Below, in pieces: positions 55,287 to 64,000 of a stretch of DNA of 64,000 nt. Position 1 is the stretch's first letter. Each line of letters begins with the position of its first letter. Under the pieces are notes generated by a model. The model did not search any database and was not told the DNA's origin. It saw only the letters and a program-made list of their open reading frames with translations. The translations under genes and the position numbers were made by a program. The stretch comes from Psychromonas sp. L1A2 (lineage in GTDB: Bacteria; Pseudomonadota; Gammaproteobacteria; Enterobacterales; Psychromonadaceae): positions 1 through 64,000 of the forward strand of contig NZ_WUAG01000001.1 of assembly GCF_009828855.1 (NCBI RefSeq), in the 5' to 3' direction.

Positions 55287-56816
55287 TTATGGTGTATCTT
55301 CGTTATTTTCATTATGAAGATCTGCCCAGACCATTGCACACTTAACGGCACGTTTCCAACCGTTGTAACGTTGTTGACGTTTTTCTTGTACTGCTTTAGG
55401 TTCGAAAGAGCGTTCAATTGTTGCTTTATTAGATAGTTCTTCTAACCCGTCCCAGTATCCAACGGCAATGCCGGCAAGGTAAGCAGCGCCTAATGCTGTC
55501 ATTTCAGTCACTGCTGGTCGATGAACAGCGGTATTTAGCACGTCAGACTGGAACTGCATTAAAAAGTTATTCGCAACAGCACCACCATCAACACGTAATG
55601 ACGCTAATTGAATATTTGAATCTGCTTGCATTGCATCAAGTACATCACGTGTTTGGTAAGCAATACTTTCCAATGTTGCACGAATAATATGGTTGGAATT
55701 AGTACCGCGTGTTAGACCAACAATTGTGCCACGAGCATACGGGTCCCAGTAAGGAGCACCTAAACCAGTAAAAGCTGGGACAACATAAACGCCATTTGAT
55801 GAATCAACTTTAGTAGCAAAGTACTCTGAGTCTTTTGCATCTGAGATTAATTTCATTTCATCACGAAGCCATTGAATTGAAGCACCACCCATGAATACTG
55901 CACCTTCTAGTGCGTAAGTTGCCTCACCTCTAGGACCACAAGCTATTGTTGTTAATAGGCCATGTGTGGATGTTATTTTTTCTTTACCTGTATTCATTAA
56001 CAAGAAACAACCTGTACCGTAAGTGTTTTTTGCTTGGCCTTTTTCTACACACATGTGTCCGTATAATGCAGCTTGTTGGTCACCAGCAATACCTGCAATA
56101 GGGATACGTGTTCCACCTTTACCACCAATGTTCGTTTTACCGTAAACTTCTGAAGAGCTTTTCACTTCAGCCATCATTGATCTTGGAATACCAAAATCTT
56201 TTAATAGTTTGTCATCCCACTCTAATGTGTTGATGTTGAATAACATAGTACGTGATGCATTGGTGTAATCAGTGACGTGTACTTTTCCTTGCGTCATTTT
56301 CCAAATTAACCAAGTATCAACGGTACCAAATAATAATTTTCCAGCTTCAGCGTCTTCACGAGCGCCTTCTACGTTGTCGAGTATCCATTTAATTTTGGTG
56401 CCTGAGAAATATGGGTCAAGCATTAAGCCTGTATTTTCACGTACGTATTCTTCTAAACCTTGTGCTTTTAGTTCTTCACAGATACTTGCCGTACGGCGAC
56501 ACTGCCATACAATCGCATTATAAACTGGCTTACCTGTTTCTTTGTTCCATACAATCGCAGTTTCACGTTGGTTAGTGATACCAATAGCAGCAACCTGATC
56601 ACTGCGAATACTTGCTTTTGCTAATGCTTCAGTTAATACGCCACTTTGTGTTGCATAAATTTCCATTGGGTCATGCTCTACCCATCCTGAATGTGGGTAA
56701 ATTTGCGTAAATTCACGCTGAGAAACACTGACGATATTGGCATCATGATCAAGGATCACTGCGCGAGAACTTGTTGTGCCTGAATCAAGTGCCACAATAT
56801 ATTTTTTATCTGTCAT
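55287..56816 (-). CDS. glpK: Glycerol kinase
   Basis: GlpK phosphorylates glycerol to trap it as glycerol-3-phosphate. The 509-residue FGGY kinase shows the N-terminal ATP motif [13 protein letters not shown], the FGGY signature region ([13 protein letters not shown]) and [13 protein letters not shown]. Length and sequence track E. coli GlpK (502). It is the second gene after glpF with an 85-base gap. Confidence 0.98.
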   Translation of the reverse strand: MTDKKYIVALDSGTTSSRAVILDHDANIVSVSQREFTQIYPHSGWVEHDPMEIYATQSGVLTEALAKASIRSDQVAAIGITNQRETAIVWNKETGKPVYNAIVWQCRRTASICEELKAQGLEEYVRENTGLMLDPYFSGTKIKWILDNVEGAREDAEAGKLLFGTVDTWLIWKMTQGKVHVTDYTNASRTMLFNINTLEWDDKLLKDFGIPRSMMAEVKSSSEVYGKTNIGGKGGTRIPIAGIAGDQQAALYGHMCVEKGQAKNTYGTGCFLLMNTGKEKITSTHGLLTTIACGPRGEATYALEGAVFMGGASIQWLRDEMKLISDAKDSEYFATKVDSSNGVYVVPAFTGLGAPYWDPYARGTIVGLTRGTNSNHIIRATLESIAYQTRDVLDAMQADSNIQLASLRVDGGAVANNFLMQFQSDVLNTAVHRPAVTEMTALGAAYLAGIAVGYWDGLEELSNKATIERSFEPKAVQEKRQQRYNGWKRAVKCAMVWADLHNENNEDTP

Positions 56817-56901
56817 TACATTTTCCTCTTTGTTTAATATTGAGCGGATAACTCCGCTCTTTTAAAATATTGTTGGTTATTTGTTTATATTCATTAATTT
56901 T

Positions 56902-57720
56902 TTAATCACATTCATTTGGAATTGTGCAGCCGTGGCCTGTTTCAGGTAAGTATGGAGAAATCACTTTAGGGTATATCCACGCCCCAAAACATGCACCGAA
57001 GATTGGCGCTAATATTGGAACAATAAAGTAAGGAATTTCTTTTGCACCTGTTAAGGCAAAGTCCCATCCTGCTAGGTAAGCAAATAATTTAGGGCCAAAG
57101 TCACGCGCTGGGTTCATTGCAAAGCCGGTTAATGGACCTAATGAACCACCGATCACTGCGATTAAGACGCCGATTAAAATTGGATTTAATGCGCCGCGCG
57201 GAGCACCATTATTTTCATCACCAAGTGCTAAAATTACAAACATCAATACTGCTGTGATAACAAATTCTACTGAAAATGCACCAAACATTGATAGTGATGG
57301 ATGAGGGTAAGTTGAAAATATGCCAGCGGTTGATAAAGCAGCTTCACTGCTGCGTAAGAATCCATGTGCTATTTCGTAATCTGTGAATAGGTTACTGTAA
57401 AGCGCGTAAATTAAAGCTGCTGAGCAGAATGCACCTAGCAGTTGCGATATAATATAAGGCAATACTTTTTCTTTACCAAAACCATGAAATAAAGCTAACG
57501 CAATCGTTACTGCTGGATTAATGTGCGCGCCAGAAACACCTGCAGTACAGTAAATCGCAATCGCGACCCCCATTCCCCACATGATGCTAATTTCCCACTG
57601 TCCAAAACTGGCACCTGCTAATACCAATGCAGCGACACACCCAACACCAAAAAATATTAATAGGGCTGTACCTATAAATTCTGCGATGCATTTACCGAGT
57701 AACGAATGTTGTTTATTCAT
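56902..57720 (-). CDS. glpF: Glycerol uptake facilitator, aquaglyceroporin
   Basis: GlpF passes glycerol through the inner membrane by diffusion, and GlpK then traps it. The 272-residue protein has six helices and both channel motifs: HINPAVT and MNPARDFGP. The Asp after NPAR is the aquaglyceroporin mark separating it from water-only AqpZ. It is the first gene of glpFK. Confidence 0.97.
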   Translation of the reverse strand: MNKQHSLLGKCIAEFIGTALLIFFGVGCVAALVLAGASFGQWEISIMWGMGVAIAIYCTAGVSGAHINPAVTIALALFHGFGKEKVLPYIISQLLGAFCSAALIYALYSNLFTDYEIAHGFLRSSEAALSTAGIFSTYPHPSLSMFGAFSVEFVITAVLMFVILALGDENNGAPRGALNPILIGVLIAVIGGSLGPLTGFAMNPARDFGPKLFAYLAGWDFALTGAKEIPYFIVPILAPIFGACFGAWIYPKVISPYLPETGHGCTIPNECD

Positions 57721-58169
57721 GTTTATTCCCTTTTATTGTACTACTAATCATGTTCGATTTAATGTGCACAAAGATACTTATCATTAACAATTTAGCTACA
57801 TAAAAGGTTTTATTTTGAGCGTTCGGTCATGTTTTGTATTTAATCGAGCATTTGTATTATTTTTGGTTCGATATCGAGGGTTTTTTGTGATGTAAAGAGT
57901 AAATGTTTATTAAGCGCTAACAGCTCTAATTTTTGTTCTGTTATTTATCAAAAATGTTATCTAAATAAGGTAGAAAAAAGAATGGTCGGAGGTGAAGTGA
58001 GGATAAGCTTTGTTTATTCATTCAATTAAATTATTGGTATAGAACGATGAACATTTATCGATGAAATGAATGTTCATATACGCCTATTGTTTTTCTAAAT
58101 TAACAAAAACGAAGATTATTTTATTCATTATTGAATTAGGTTCATTTCATGTGGATCATATTAAAGCGT
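57721..58169. promoter_or_regulatory. glpF control region with GlpR-operator-like sites
   Basis: Three segments resemble the E. coli GlpR site WATKYTCGWW-WWCGAKMATW. 57863-57882 (ttggttcgatatcgagggtt) matches 16 of 20. 57833-57852 has a perfect right half (atcgagcatt) and a weak left half. 57749-57758 (catgttcgat) is a single half-site near glpF. A further inverted pair tgaacatt/aatgttca lies at 58048-58076. The remainder is AT-rich without a gene. Confidence 0.6.
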
Positions 58170-58817
58170 CTAACATTGGCCATCGTAAGGAATTTTTGCA
58201 GTGATGGTTTGACCATTCTCGCCAGGGAACTTGGTGAACATGGCTTTCAATAGTTCATTGAATACACCTGCAACAACACCACATTCACCAATGCTTTTTA
58301 CTCTAGATTCATATACTTTTTTAGCGTTATCCTCTGATCCACTTTTTAATGATACTGCTTCTACGATATCCAGAGCAAGAGCGCGGTTATAAGTGGTGAT
58401 TGAACTCGTTGAAGTACCTACAACTCTACGGTGGTAACTAGGCATTGAGTAACGGTGTTTAGGGTTGGCTAATCTACCACCATGAAGCGCATTTGGAGAA
58501 CTAAATATAGGCGTGGAAATAATTGAAGTTTCACCCTCATCGATTCCATAAGCAACAATAGCAATGTATTCCGCAGTGTCAGAGTTTGCTGCAATGGAGT
58601 AACCTGATAAGCGTAACTTCTCTTCTATTTTTTGCTTATAGTGAGCAAATTCTAATGAATTACTGTTTTCAATATCTGCTGGGATAACAACGATACTGCC
58701 AGAACTTGTAAATTCTGGTGTATAAAAAGTAGTGGTGGTGGTATTGATTTTAGTCATGCTACAAGCGGTGATAAACGTAACGAATAAAAGAAGAATGCTT
58801 AATTTTAAATGTTTCAT
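58170..58817 (-). CDS. Predicted lipoprotein, DUF4136-like
   Basis: The product has 215 residues. The signal peptide ends in the lipobox TAC with Cys19 (FITACSM). The mature part has alternating beta-strand patterns (SIVVIPADIENSNSLEFAHYKQKIEEKL, AEYIAIVAYGIDEGE) reminiscent of DUF4136 lipoproteins, which I cannot confirm. The function is unknown. It is monocistronic, between glpF and gppA. Confidence 0.7.
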   Translation of the reverse strand: MKHLKLSILLLFVTFITACSMTKINTTTTTFYTPEFTSSGSIVVIPADIENSNSLEFAHYKQKIEEKLRLSGYSIAANSDTAEYIAIVAYGIDEGETSIISTPIFSSPNALHGGRLANPKHRYSMPSYHRRVVGTSTSSITTYNRALALDIVEAVSLKSGSEDNAKKVYESRVKSIGECGVVAGVFNELLKAMFTKFPGENGQTITAKIPYDGQC

Positions 58818-59096
58818 GTTAAATCCTTATTGCGCCGTTAAGTTAAACTGAATCGATACAAATTTGAATAAATAGTGATGTTATTTAGCAAGTTAAATTT
58901 TTTTGGATCACCAATAATCAGTGTTATGTTTTCTATTACTGTTTATATAACTGTTTTTAATGATTATTTTTATTGGTTTGAATATGAAAAAGCTATATTA
59001 CACAAGGCTATTTTGTACTTATAACATAAAGTATTAGGAAGGAATAGATGCTCTATAAAATTGAAATAATCACTTACTATTTGAGTCTAATAGTGA

Positions 59097-60014
59097 TTAA
59101 TTGAAATGTGTTTGTCCATTAAACATCATGCTTATTAAGCCTTCTCGTAGAGCACCATTAGAGCGTTGCATTGCATTGATATTTAACGACTCGAAAATCG
59201 CTATTAAAATAGCTAAACCACTTGCAAAAACAGGAACTCGAGATTCTTCTAATCCAATAATATTGAGTGTTTTAATTGACTGACATTGTATGCATTGTTG
59301 TTTGATTTGTTGTAACAATTCAATGGACAAATGATGGCTTAATTGTTGTGCTTGATTGATTTCATTGACGGCTTGAATGGTACCTGATGCACCCAAAGTT
59401 AGTTCCCAATCAAAGCTAACATATTGCGCTTTAACGGTTGAAATAACTTGCCTTGCGGCATTAACTGCATTGTTGAAGTTATATTCATTAAGTAGGTCGT
59501 CCGCAAAATAATGACTTAGCCAAGTCACACAGCCTATGTTTAAACTATTCGCAATATGAACTTTGTTGCCTTGTCCTAAAACCAATTCAGTGCTGGCGCC
59601 TCCAATGTCTAATACTAATAATTCTTTATCTGTATTTTCGGTAAAAGAAACACCTTTGAAAATAGTTTCTGCTTCTTGAATACCAGAAATAAGGTTGATG
59701 GGATGTTGTAATATCTTTTCAGCTTTGCTTAAAAACTGTTGATTGTTAACGGCCATCCTTAATGCTGCGGTCGCTGTGATGAGAATACAAACTGGTTGGA
59801 TTTGATCTAGCAACAATCTAAAGCTTTCTAAACAAGCCCAGCCTTTTTCCATTGTTGCTTGATCGAGTTGTTTATCACCATTTAAGCCAGCTGCTAAGCG
59901 TACTTTTTGCTTATGCTTTGATACAACGTTAAAACCATCCCCTTGCTTAACAACTGTCAGCATATGGAAGCTATTGGAGCCTAAATCAATAATGGTATAA
60001 CGCGCTGCTGTCAT
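59097..60014 (-). CDS. gppA: Ppx/GppA phosphatase-family protein, short form
   Basis: GppA converts pppGpp to ppGpp; the related Ppx degrades polyphosphate. The 305-residue protein has the ASKHA phosphate motifs IDLGSNSFHMLTV, TATAALRMA and LLVLDIGGASTELVLG, but it ends where domain II of the usual 495-513-residue enzyme ends. The C-terminal HD-like domain is absent, and downstream DNA shows no remnant. It follows rhlB by 1 base, as in E. coli rhlB-gppA. Function as GppA is inferred from context. Confidence 0.88.
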   Translation of the reverse strand: MTAARYTIIDLGSNSFHMLTVVKQGDGFNVVSKHKQKVRLAAGLNGDKQLDQATMEKGWACLESFRLLLDQIQPVCILITATAALRMAVNNQQFLSKAEKILQHPINLISGIQEAETIFKGVSFTENTDKELLVLDIGGASTELVLGQGNKVHIANSLNIGCVTWLSHYFADDLLNEYNFNNAVNAARQVISTVKAQYVSFDWELTLGASGTIQAVNEINQAQQLSHHLSIELLQQIKQQCIQCQSIKTLNIIGLEESRVPVFASGLAILIAIFESLNINAMQRSNGALREGLISMMFNGQTHFN

Positions 60015-60015
60015 A

Positions 60016-61275
60016 TTATCTTTTATGTGACCTATGGTAATTATCTTTACGAGTATTGTTCGAATGTACTTTATATTTAGTGACTTTCATTACTGGTAAA
60101 GAATCTAATAAAGAGTCTTTATCATATTCGCTAACCGGAATGTTATGTTTAATATACTCTTCAATACCAGGTAAATTAAAGACATATTTTTCACAAGCCA
60201 AACTAATTGCTAATCCTTTTTCACCAGCACGGCCTGTTCGGCCAATACGATGTACGTAATCTTCGCAATCATCTGGTAAATCAAAATTGAATACGTGTGA
60301 TACTTTTGGAATATGTAAACCACGTGCTGCCACGTCAGTTGCGATTAGAATATCAATTTCACCTTGAGTGAATTGCTCTAAAATATGCTCACGTTTCTTC
60401 TGTGGAACATCACCCGTTAATAAGCCAGCACGATGTCCGTCACCTGCTAAATAACCCCATACTTTTTCACAAGCATGTTTAGTGTTAGCAAATACAATGG
60501 CTTTCTCTGGCCACTCATCTTCCATCAGACTCAGTAATAACAACATTTTATCTTCGTTCGAAGGGTAAAAAAGCTCTTCGGTAATATTGGCTGAAGTCAT
60601 TACTTCAGGTTCAATTTGCACATGCTCAGGGCTATTCATATGTTCAAATGCAAGTTCTTGTACTTTATGTGACAAGGTTGCAGAGAATAATAAATTCAAA
60701 CGTTGCTCAGCAGCAGGCATACGACGGAATAAATAACGAATATCTTTAATAAAGCCTAAATCGAACATACGATCCGCTTCGTCTAAGACAACACTTTGTA
60801 TTGAATCTAAATTAATGACACCTTGTTTAACGAAGTCGATAATACGCCCCGTGGTACCAATTAATATATCAACACCTTTTTCTAGTTTATTTTGTTGAAT
60901 TTCAACTTTCTCGCCCCCATATGCTAAACCAAGGCGCAAAGATGTTGATTTCGAAAGAGTGATGGCATCTTTATGTATTTGAATCGCAAGTTCACGTGTA
61001 GGTGCTAAAATAATAGCTCTAGGCTGATTCTTACGACGATTTTCAGGTACATCGTTAGTTAATAGGTGATGGAAAACGGCAGGTAAAAATGCCAAAGTCT
61101 TGCCTGTACCCGTTTGAGCTTGGCCTGCAATATCCTTACCTTGTAAGGTAATTGGCAGTGACAAAGCTTGAATCGGCGTACAGTATTCAAAACCTATAGC
61201 AGTTAAACCTGAAAGTAGACTTGGCTCTAGAGGCAAGTCTGAAAATTTTGTTTGAGTTAGGTGTGTTTTATTCAT
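60016..61275 (-). CDS. rhlB: ATP-dependent RNA helicase RhlB
   Basis: RhlB unwinds structured RNA and works with RNase E in the degradosome. The product has 419 residues from ATG 61275 ([16 protein letters not shown]), which matches family N-termini; a reading frame with 83 extra residues reaches back over the divergent trxA promoter and is not credible. Motifs are AQTGTGKT (I), PTREL (Ia), DEAD in VVLDEADRM (II), SAT (III), ARGLHIPKV (V) and [10 protein letters not shown] (VI). It forms an operon with gppA and is divergent from trxA. Confidence 0.97.
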   Translation of the reverse strand: MNKTHLTQTKFSDLPLEPSLLSGLTAIGFEYCTPIQALSLPITLQGKDIAGQAQTGTGKTLAFLPAVFHHLLTNDVPENRRKNQPRAIILAPTRELAIQIHKDAITLSKSTSLRLGLAYGGEKVEIQQNKLEKGVDILIGTTGRIIDFVKQGVINLDSIQSVVLDEADRMFDLGFIKDIRYLFRRMPAAEQRLNLLFSATLSHKVQELAFEHMNSPEHVQIEPEVMTSANITEELFYPSNEDKMLLLLSLMEDEWPEKAIVFANTKHACEKVWGYLAGDGHRAGLLTGDVPQKKREHILEQFTQGEIDILIATDVAARGLHIPKVSHVFNFDLPDDCEDYVHRIGRTGRAGEKGLAISLACEKYVFNLPGIEEYIKHNIPVSEYDKDSLLDSLPVMKVTKYKVHSNNTRKDNYHRSHKR

Positions 61276-61399
61276 TTGCAGAGCATAGCAGTTTATACTT
61301 GCAATAAATATTGAGATCGATTCAAATATCAAAAAATATATTTTACCAGTGAGCATGTTATAATAACTTTCTACTAGTAAATCTTTTCTGGAGATAAAA

Positions 61400-61726
61400 A
61401 TGAGCGAAAATATCGTAACTTTAAGTGATGCAAGTTTTGACACTGATGTCGTAAATGCAGCTGGTCCTGTTTTAGTGGACTTTTGGGCTGAATGGTGTGG
61501 TCCTTGTAAAATGATTGCACCCATTTTAAGCGAAGTCGCTGTTGAATATGCAGGTAAAGTAACTGTTGGTAAGTTAAATATCGATCAAAACAGTGAAACA
61601 CCACCAAAATTTGGTATTCGTGGTATCCCAACTTTATTATTATTTAAAGATGGAAAAGTTGCAGCAACTAAGGTTGGCGCACTTTCTAAATCACAACTTA
61701 CAGAGTTTTTAGACGCTAACGTTTAA
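61400..61726 (+). CDS. trxA: Thioredoxin 1
   Basis: TrxA reduces protein disulfides in the cytoplasm. It has 108 residues with active site WCGPCK (Cys33, Cys36) and the cis-proline loop GIRGIPT. It is divergent from rhlB and 165 bases upstream of rho, the conserved gppA-rhlB-trxA-rho arrangement. Confidence 0.99.
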   Translation: MSENIVTLSDASFDTDVVNAAGPVLVDFWAEWCGPCKMIAPILSEVAVEYAGKVTVGKLNIDQNSETPPKFGIRGIPTLLLFKDGKVAATKVGALSKSQLTEFLDANV

Positions 61727-61736
61727 ATATTCTTCT

Positions 61737-61776
61737 CAGAATGAGGTTAAGTTAATCTAGCTTAATCTTCATTCTG
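61737..61776 (+). terminator. Stem-loop between trxA and rho
   Basis: The arms cagaatgaggttaag and cttaatcttcattctg pair with one bulge around about 9 bases. No T tract. It may weakly terminate trxA or act in the rho leader, where E. coli Rho autoregulates. Confidence 0.45.
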
Positions 61777-61891
61777 GACAGTTCCAATTATTAATGCTAC
61801 CTTTACGCTCAAATTATGAGCAATTCATATTTAAGCTATTCAAACACACGTTATCTACCCATTTAATCCATATTAAAACATCAAAAGAATT

Positions 61892-63160
61892 ATGAATCTA
61901 ACCGAATTAAAAAATACTCCCGTTCCTGAGCTTGTTGAGCTTGGAAGTTCTATGGGGCTTGAAAATTTAGCCCGCCTTAGAAAACAAGATATTATCTTCG
62001 CAATATTAAAAGCCCATGCTAAAAGTGGTGCTGATATTTTCGGTGCTGGTGTTTTAGAAATTTTACAAGATGGCTTTGGCTTTTTACGTAGCTCGGATAG
62101 TTCTTATCTAGCTGGCCCAGATGATATCTATATTTCTCCTAGTCAAATTCGTCGTTTTAACTTACGAACTGGCGATAGTGTTGAAGGTAAAATAAGACCG
62201 CCTAAAGAAGGCGAACGTTATTTTGCATTGCTGAAAATTATGCAAGTCAATTTTGACAAGCCAGAAAGCTCCCGCAATAAAATCTTATTTGAAAACTTAA
62301 CGCCTATCCATCCTGATGAGCGTTTCCGTTTAGAGAATGGTAGCGGTAGTACAGAAGATATTACAGCACGTATTTTAGATTTAGTTTCTCCGATTGGTAA
62401 AGGCCAACGTGGATTGATAGTTGCACCGCCAAAAGCCGGTAAAACTATGCTATTGCAGAATATCGCACAAAGTATTTCGATTAATTACCCTGATGCTGAA
62501 CTGATTGTTTTATTAATCGATGAGCGTCCGGAAGAAGTAACAGAAATGCGTCGTTTGGTACGTGGTGAAGTAGTGGCATCAACATTTGATGAGCCTGCTA
62601 GCCGACACGTACAAGTAGCTGAAATGGTTATCGAAAAAGCAAAACGTCTTGTAGAGCATAAAAAAGATGTGGTTATTTTGCTAGATTCGATCACTCGTTT
62701 AGCTCGTGCATACAACACCGTGATCCCAAGTTCAGGTAAAGTACTAACAGGTGGTGTTGATGCAAATGCATTACATCGTCCTAAACGTTTCTTTGGTGCT
62801 GCCCGTAATGTAGAAGAAGGGGGTAGTTTAACTATTCTGGCTACTGCACTTATCGATACAGGTTCTAAAATGGATGAAGTTATCTATGAAGAATTTAAAG
62901 GTACAGGTAACTCTGAGATTCATCTAAACCGTAAATTAGCTGAAAAACGTGTTTACCCTGCGATTGATATTACGCGTTCAGGTACTCGTCGTGAAGAGTT
63001 ACTGACTAAAGCTGATGAATTACAACGTATGTGGATTTTACGTAAGATTGTTCATCCAATGGGTGAAATCGGCGCAACAGAATTCATGATCGATAAGCTA
63101 GGTCTAAGTAAAACTAACGATAGCTTCTTTGATGCAATGAAAAATCAAAAATCAAAATAA
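61892..63160 (+). CDS. rho: Transcription termination factor Rho
   Basis: Rho is a hexameric RNA-dependent ATPase that ends many transcripts. The 422-residue protein tracks E. coli Rho (419): N-terminal [18 protein letters not shown], the RNA-binding cold-shock fold with [20 protein letters not shown], the P-loop [20 protein letters not shown], and the Q-loop region [15 protein letters not shown]. It is followed by a strong terminator. Confidence 0.99.
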   Translation: MNLTELKNTPVPELVELGSSMGLENLARLRKQDIIFAILKAHAKSGADIFGAGVLEILQDGFGFLRSSDSSYLAGPDDIYISPSQIRRFNLRTGDSVEGKIRPPKEGERYFALLKIMQVNFDKPESSRNKILFENLTPIHPDERFRLENGSGSTEDITARILDLVSPIGKGQRGLIVAPPKAGKTMLLQNIAQSISINYPDAELIVLLIDERPEEVTEMRRLVRGEVVASTFDEPASRHVQVAEMVIEKAKRLVEHKKDVVILLDSITRLARAYNTVIPSSGKVLTGGVDANALHRPKRFFGAARNVEEGGSLTILATALIDTGSKMDEVIYEEFKGTGNSEIHLNRKLAEKRVYPAIDITRSGTRREELLTKADELQRMWILRKIVHPMGEIGATEFMIDKLGLSKTNDSFFDAMKNQKSK

Positions 63161-63183
63161 TTAATTTTGTTTTATTGAATAAT

Positions 63184-63211
63184 AACGCTACTTAGGTAGC
63201 GTTTTTTTTAC
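63184..63211 (+). terminator. Intrinsic terminator after rho
   Basis: An 8-bp stem (aacgctac / gtagcgtt) with a 4-base ttag loop followed by a long T tract. Confidence 0.9.
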
Positions 63212-63409
63212 TTTAAATTTTATCTTGTGCGCTTAATTAAGCAATATCGAGCAACGATTGAGTTGAATTACTCTTATTCTTCTATTCAATTAAGACATTA
63301 TTCATTTTAATCAGTAAACTTGATCAGTTATTGACTCTCTTTCGTATTAATTTCAGATAATGACTCAATATAACAAGATGTAACCGTTCAACATAATAAG
63401 CAGGTGAAT

Positions 63410-64000
63410 ATGAAGTTTGATGATTTGCGTGATTTTTTAAATCAGCTAGAAGAAAAAGGGCTATTAAAGCGTATTAGCCAAGAAATAGATCCGAATTTAG
63501 AAATGACTGAAATATCCGACCGTACTCTACGTGCTGGCGGACCTGCATTATTATTTGAAAACCCCAAAGGTTACACAACACCTGTCTTAACCAACCTCTT
63601 TGGCACTACTGAACGTGTTGCACTCGCGATGGGCAAAAAGAAAGTCAGTGAGTTACGTGAAGTAGGAGAGTGGCTTGCTTATTTAAAAGAGCCTGAGCCG
63701 CCTAAAGGCCTTAAGGCAATGTGGGAAAAGCTGCCTATTTTCAAACAAGTTTTAAATATGCCCACCAAAAAGGTAAGTTCACCTGCTTGCCAAGAAGTTG
63801 TTATGGAAGGTGACGAAGTCGATTTAACTAAATTACCTATTATGAAATGTTGGCCTGGTGATGTTGCTCCGTTAATTACTTGGGGATTAACCATTACCAG
63901 AGGACCGTATAAAAAGCGTCAAAATTTAGGTATTTATCGTCAACAACTAATTTCCAAAAATAAAATTATCATGCGTTGGTTATCACATCGCGGTGGAGCC
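63410..64000 (+). CDS. ubiD: Ubiquinone-pathway decarboxylase UbiD, 5' part
   Basis: UbiD decarboxylates 3-octaprenyl-4-hydroxybenzoate in ubiquinone synthesis using prenylated FMN made by UbiX. The first 197 residues are in the window and the gene runs off the right edge in frame. [37 protein letters not shown], and [22 protein letters not shown] match the UbiD N-terminal domain. An aggtg ribosome site precedes the ATG. Its position after rho is the same as in vibrios, as I recall. Confidence 0.97.
   Translation, partial: MKFDDLRDFLNQLEEKGLLKRISQEIDPNLEMTEISDRTLRAGGPALLFENPKGYTTPVLTNLFGTTERVALAMGKKKVSELREVGEWLAYLKEPEPPKGLKAMWEKLPIFKQVLNMPTKKVSSPACQEVVMEGDEVDLTKLPIMKCWPGDVAPLITWGLTITRGPYKKRQNLGIYRQQLISKNKIIMRWLSHRGGA

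Noticed and set aside
60016-61524. RhlB with an 83-residue N-terminal extension
   Set aside because: The extension runs across the trxA promoter region and lacks family similarity; ATG 61275 matches known RhlB starts.

Overview
The window looks like chromosome from a low-GC, cold-adapted marine gammaproteobacterium. Psychromonas or a close relative such as Moritella is my best guess. I base this on the 16S/23S sequence, the arginine operon ending in an argH-acetyltransferase fusion, the yrdA-rrn and gppA-rhlB-trxA-rho-ubiD neighbourhoods, and a glycine-betaine operon. The genus is an inference, because no database search was possible.

Layout. 1-7108 is the 3' part of a giant type I-secreted adhesin: about 15 nearly identical 90-residue cadherin/tandem-95 units, four VCBS domains, RTX repeats and a C-terminal secretion domain. 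A one-base deletion near 705 breaks its frame. 7550-13799 (minus) holds a membrane protein, tusA, a lipoprotein, ppc and argE. 14497-20539 is argCBFGH(A), with a promoter overlapped by a pair of ArgR boxes. A 2-oxoglutarate/iron dioxygenase and yrdA follow. 22653-28823 is a complete rRNA operon (16S, tRNA-Ile, tRNA-Ala, 23S, 5S, 5S, tRNA-Thr) with P1/P2 promoters, boxA sites, RNase III stems and two internal terminator-like hairpins.

29166-42880 (plus) holds a divergent NRAMP-type transporter, an exported small protein, a sugar ABC transporter operon with its LacI-type regulator, a PAS-GGDEF diguanylate cyclase, a phytase-like esterase, and a two-gene unit pairing a chemoreceptor that lacks a sensor domain with a membrane-anchored NIT-like protein. 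43025-48927 (minus) holds a MarR regulator, a BCCT-like transporter and betIBA with a long palindromic BetI operator. 49412-51799 encodes an unusual exported metallo-beta-lactamase / DUF1566 x2 / EF-hand fusion.

51862-57720 is a partly decayed glycerol/glycerol-3-phosphate region: a glpT remnant, intact glpQ, a 2-hydroxyacid dehydrogenase remnant, glpR, glpK and glpF. The right end has a lipoprotein, a short gppA, rhlB, trxA, rho and the start of ubiD.

How the genes fit together. ArgE deacetylates acetylornithine, while the acetyltransferase tail of ArgH probably supplies N-acetylglutamate. ArgB, ArgC, ArgF, ArgG and ArgH do the other arginine steps in the window; the acetylornithine aminotransferase (ArgD) is not here. 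The BCCT protein plus BetA/BetB would import choline and oxidise it to glycine betaine under BetI. GlpF and GlpK take up and phosphorylate glycerol under GlpR. GlpQ still releases glycerol-3-phosphate in the periplasm, but its usual importer GlpT is dead here.

The most unusual items are the MBL-DUF1566-EF-hand protein, the chemoreceptor/NIT pair, the terminators inside the rRNA operon, the higher-order duplication and frameshift in the adhesin, and the NRAMP homologue lacking both metal-binding motifs.
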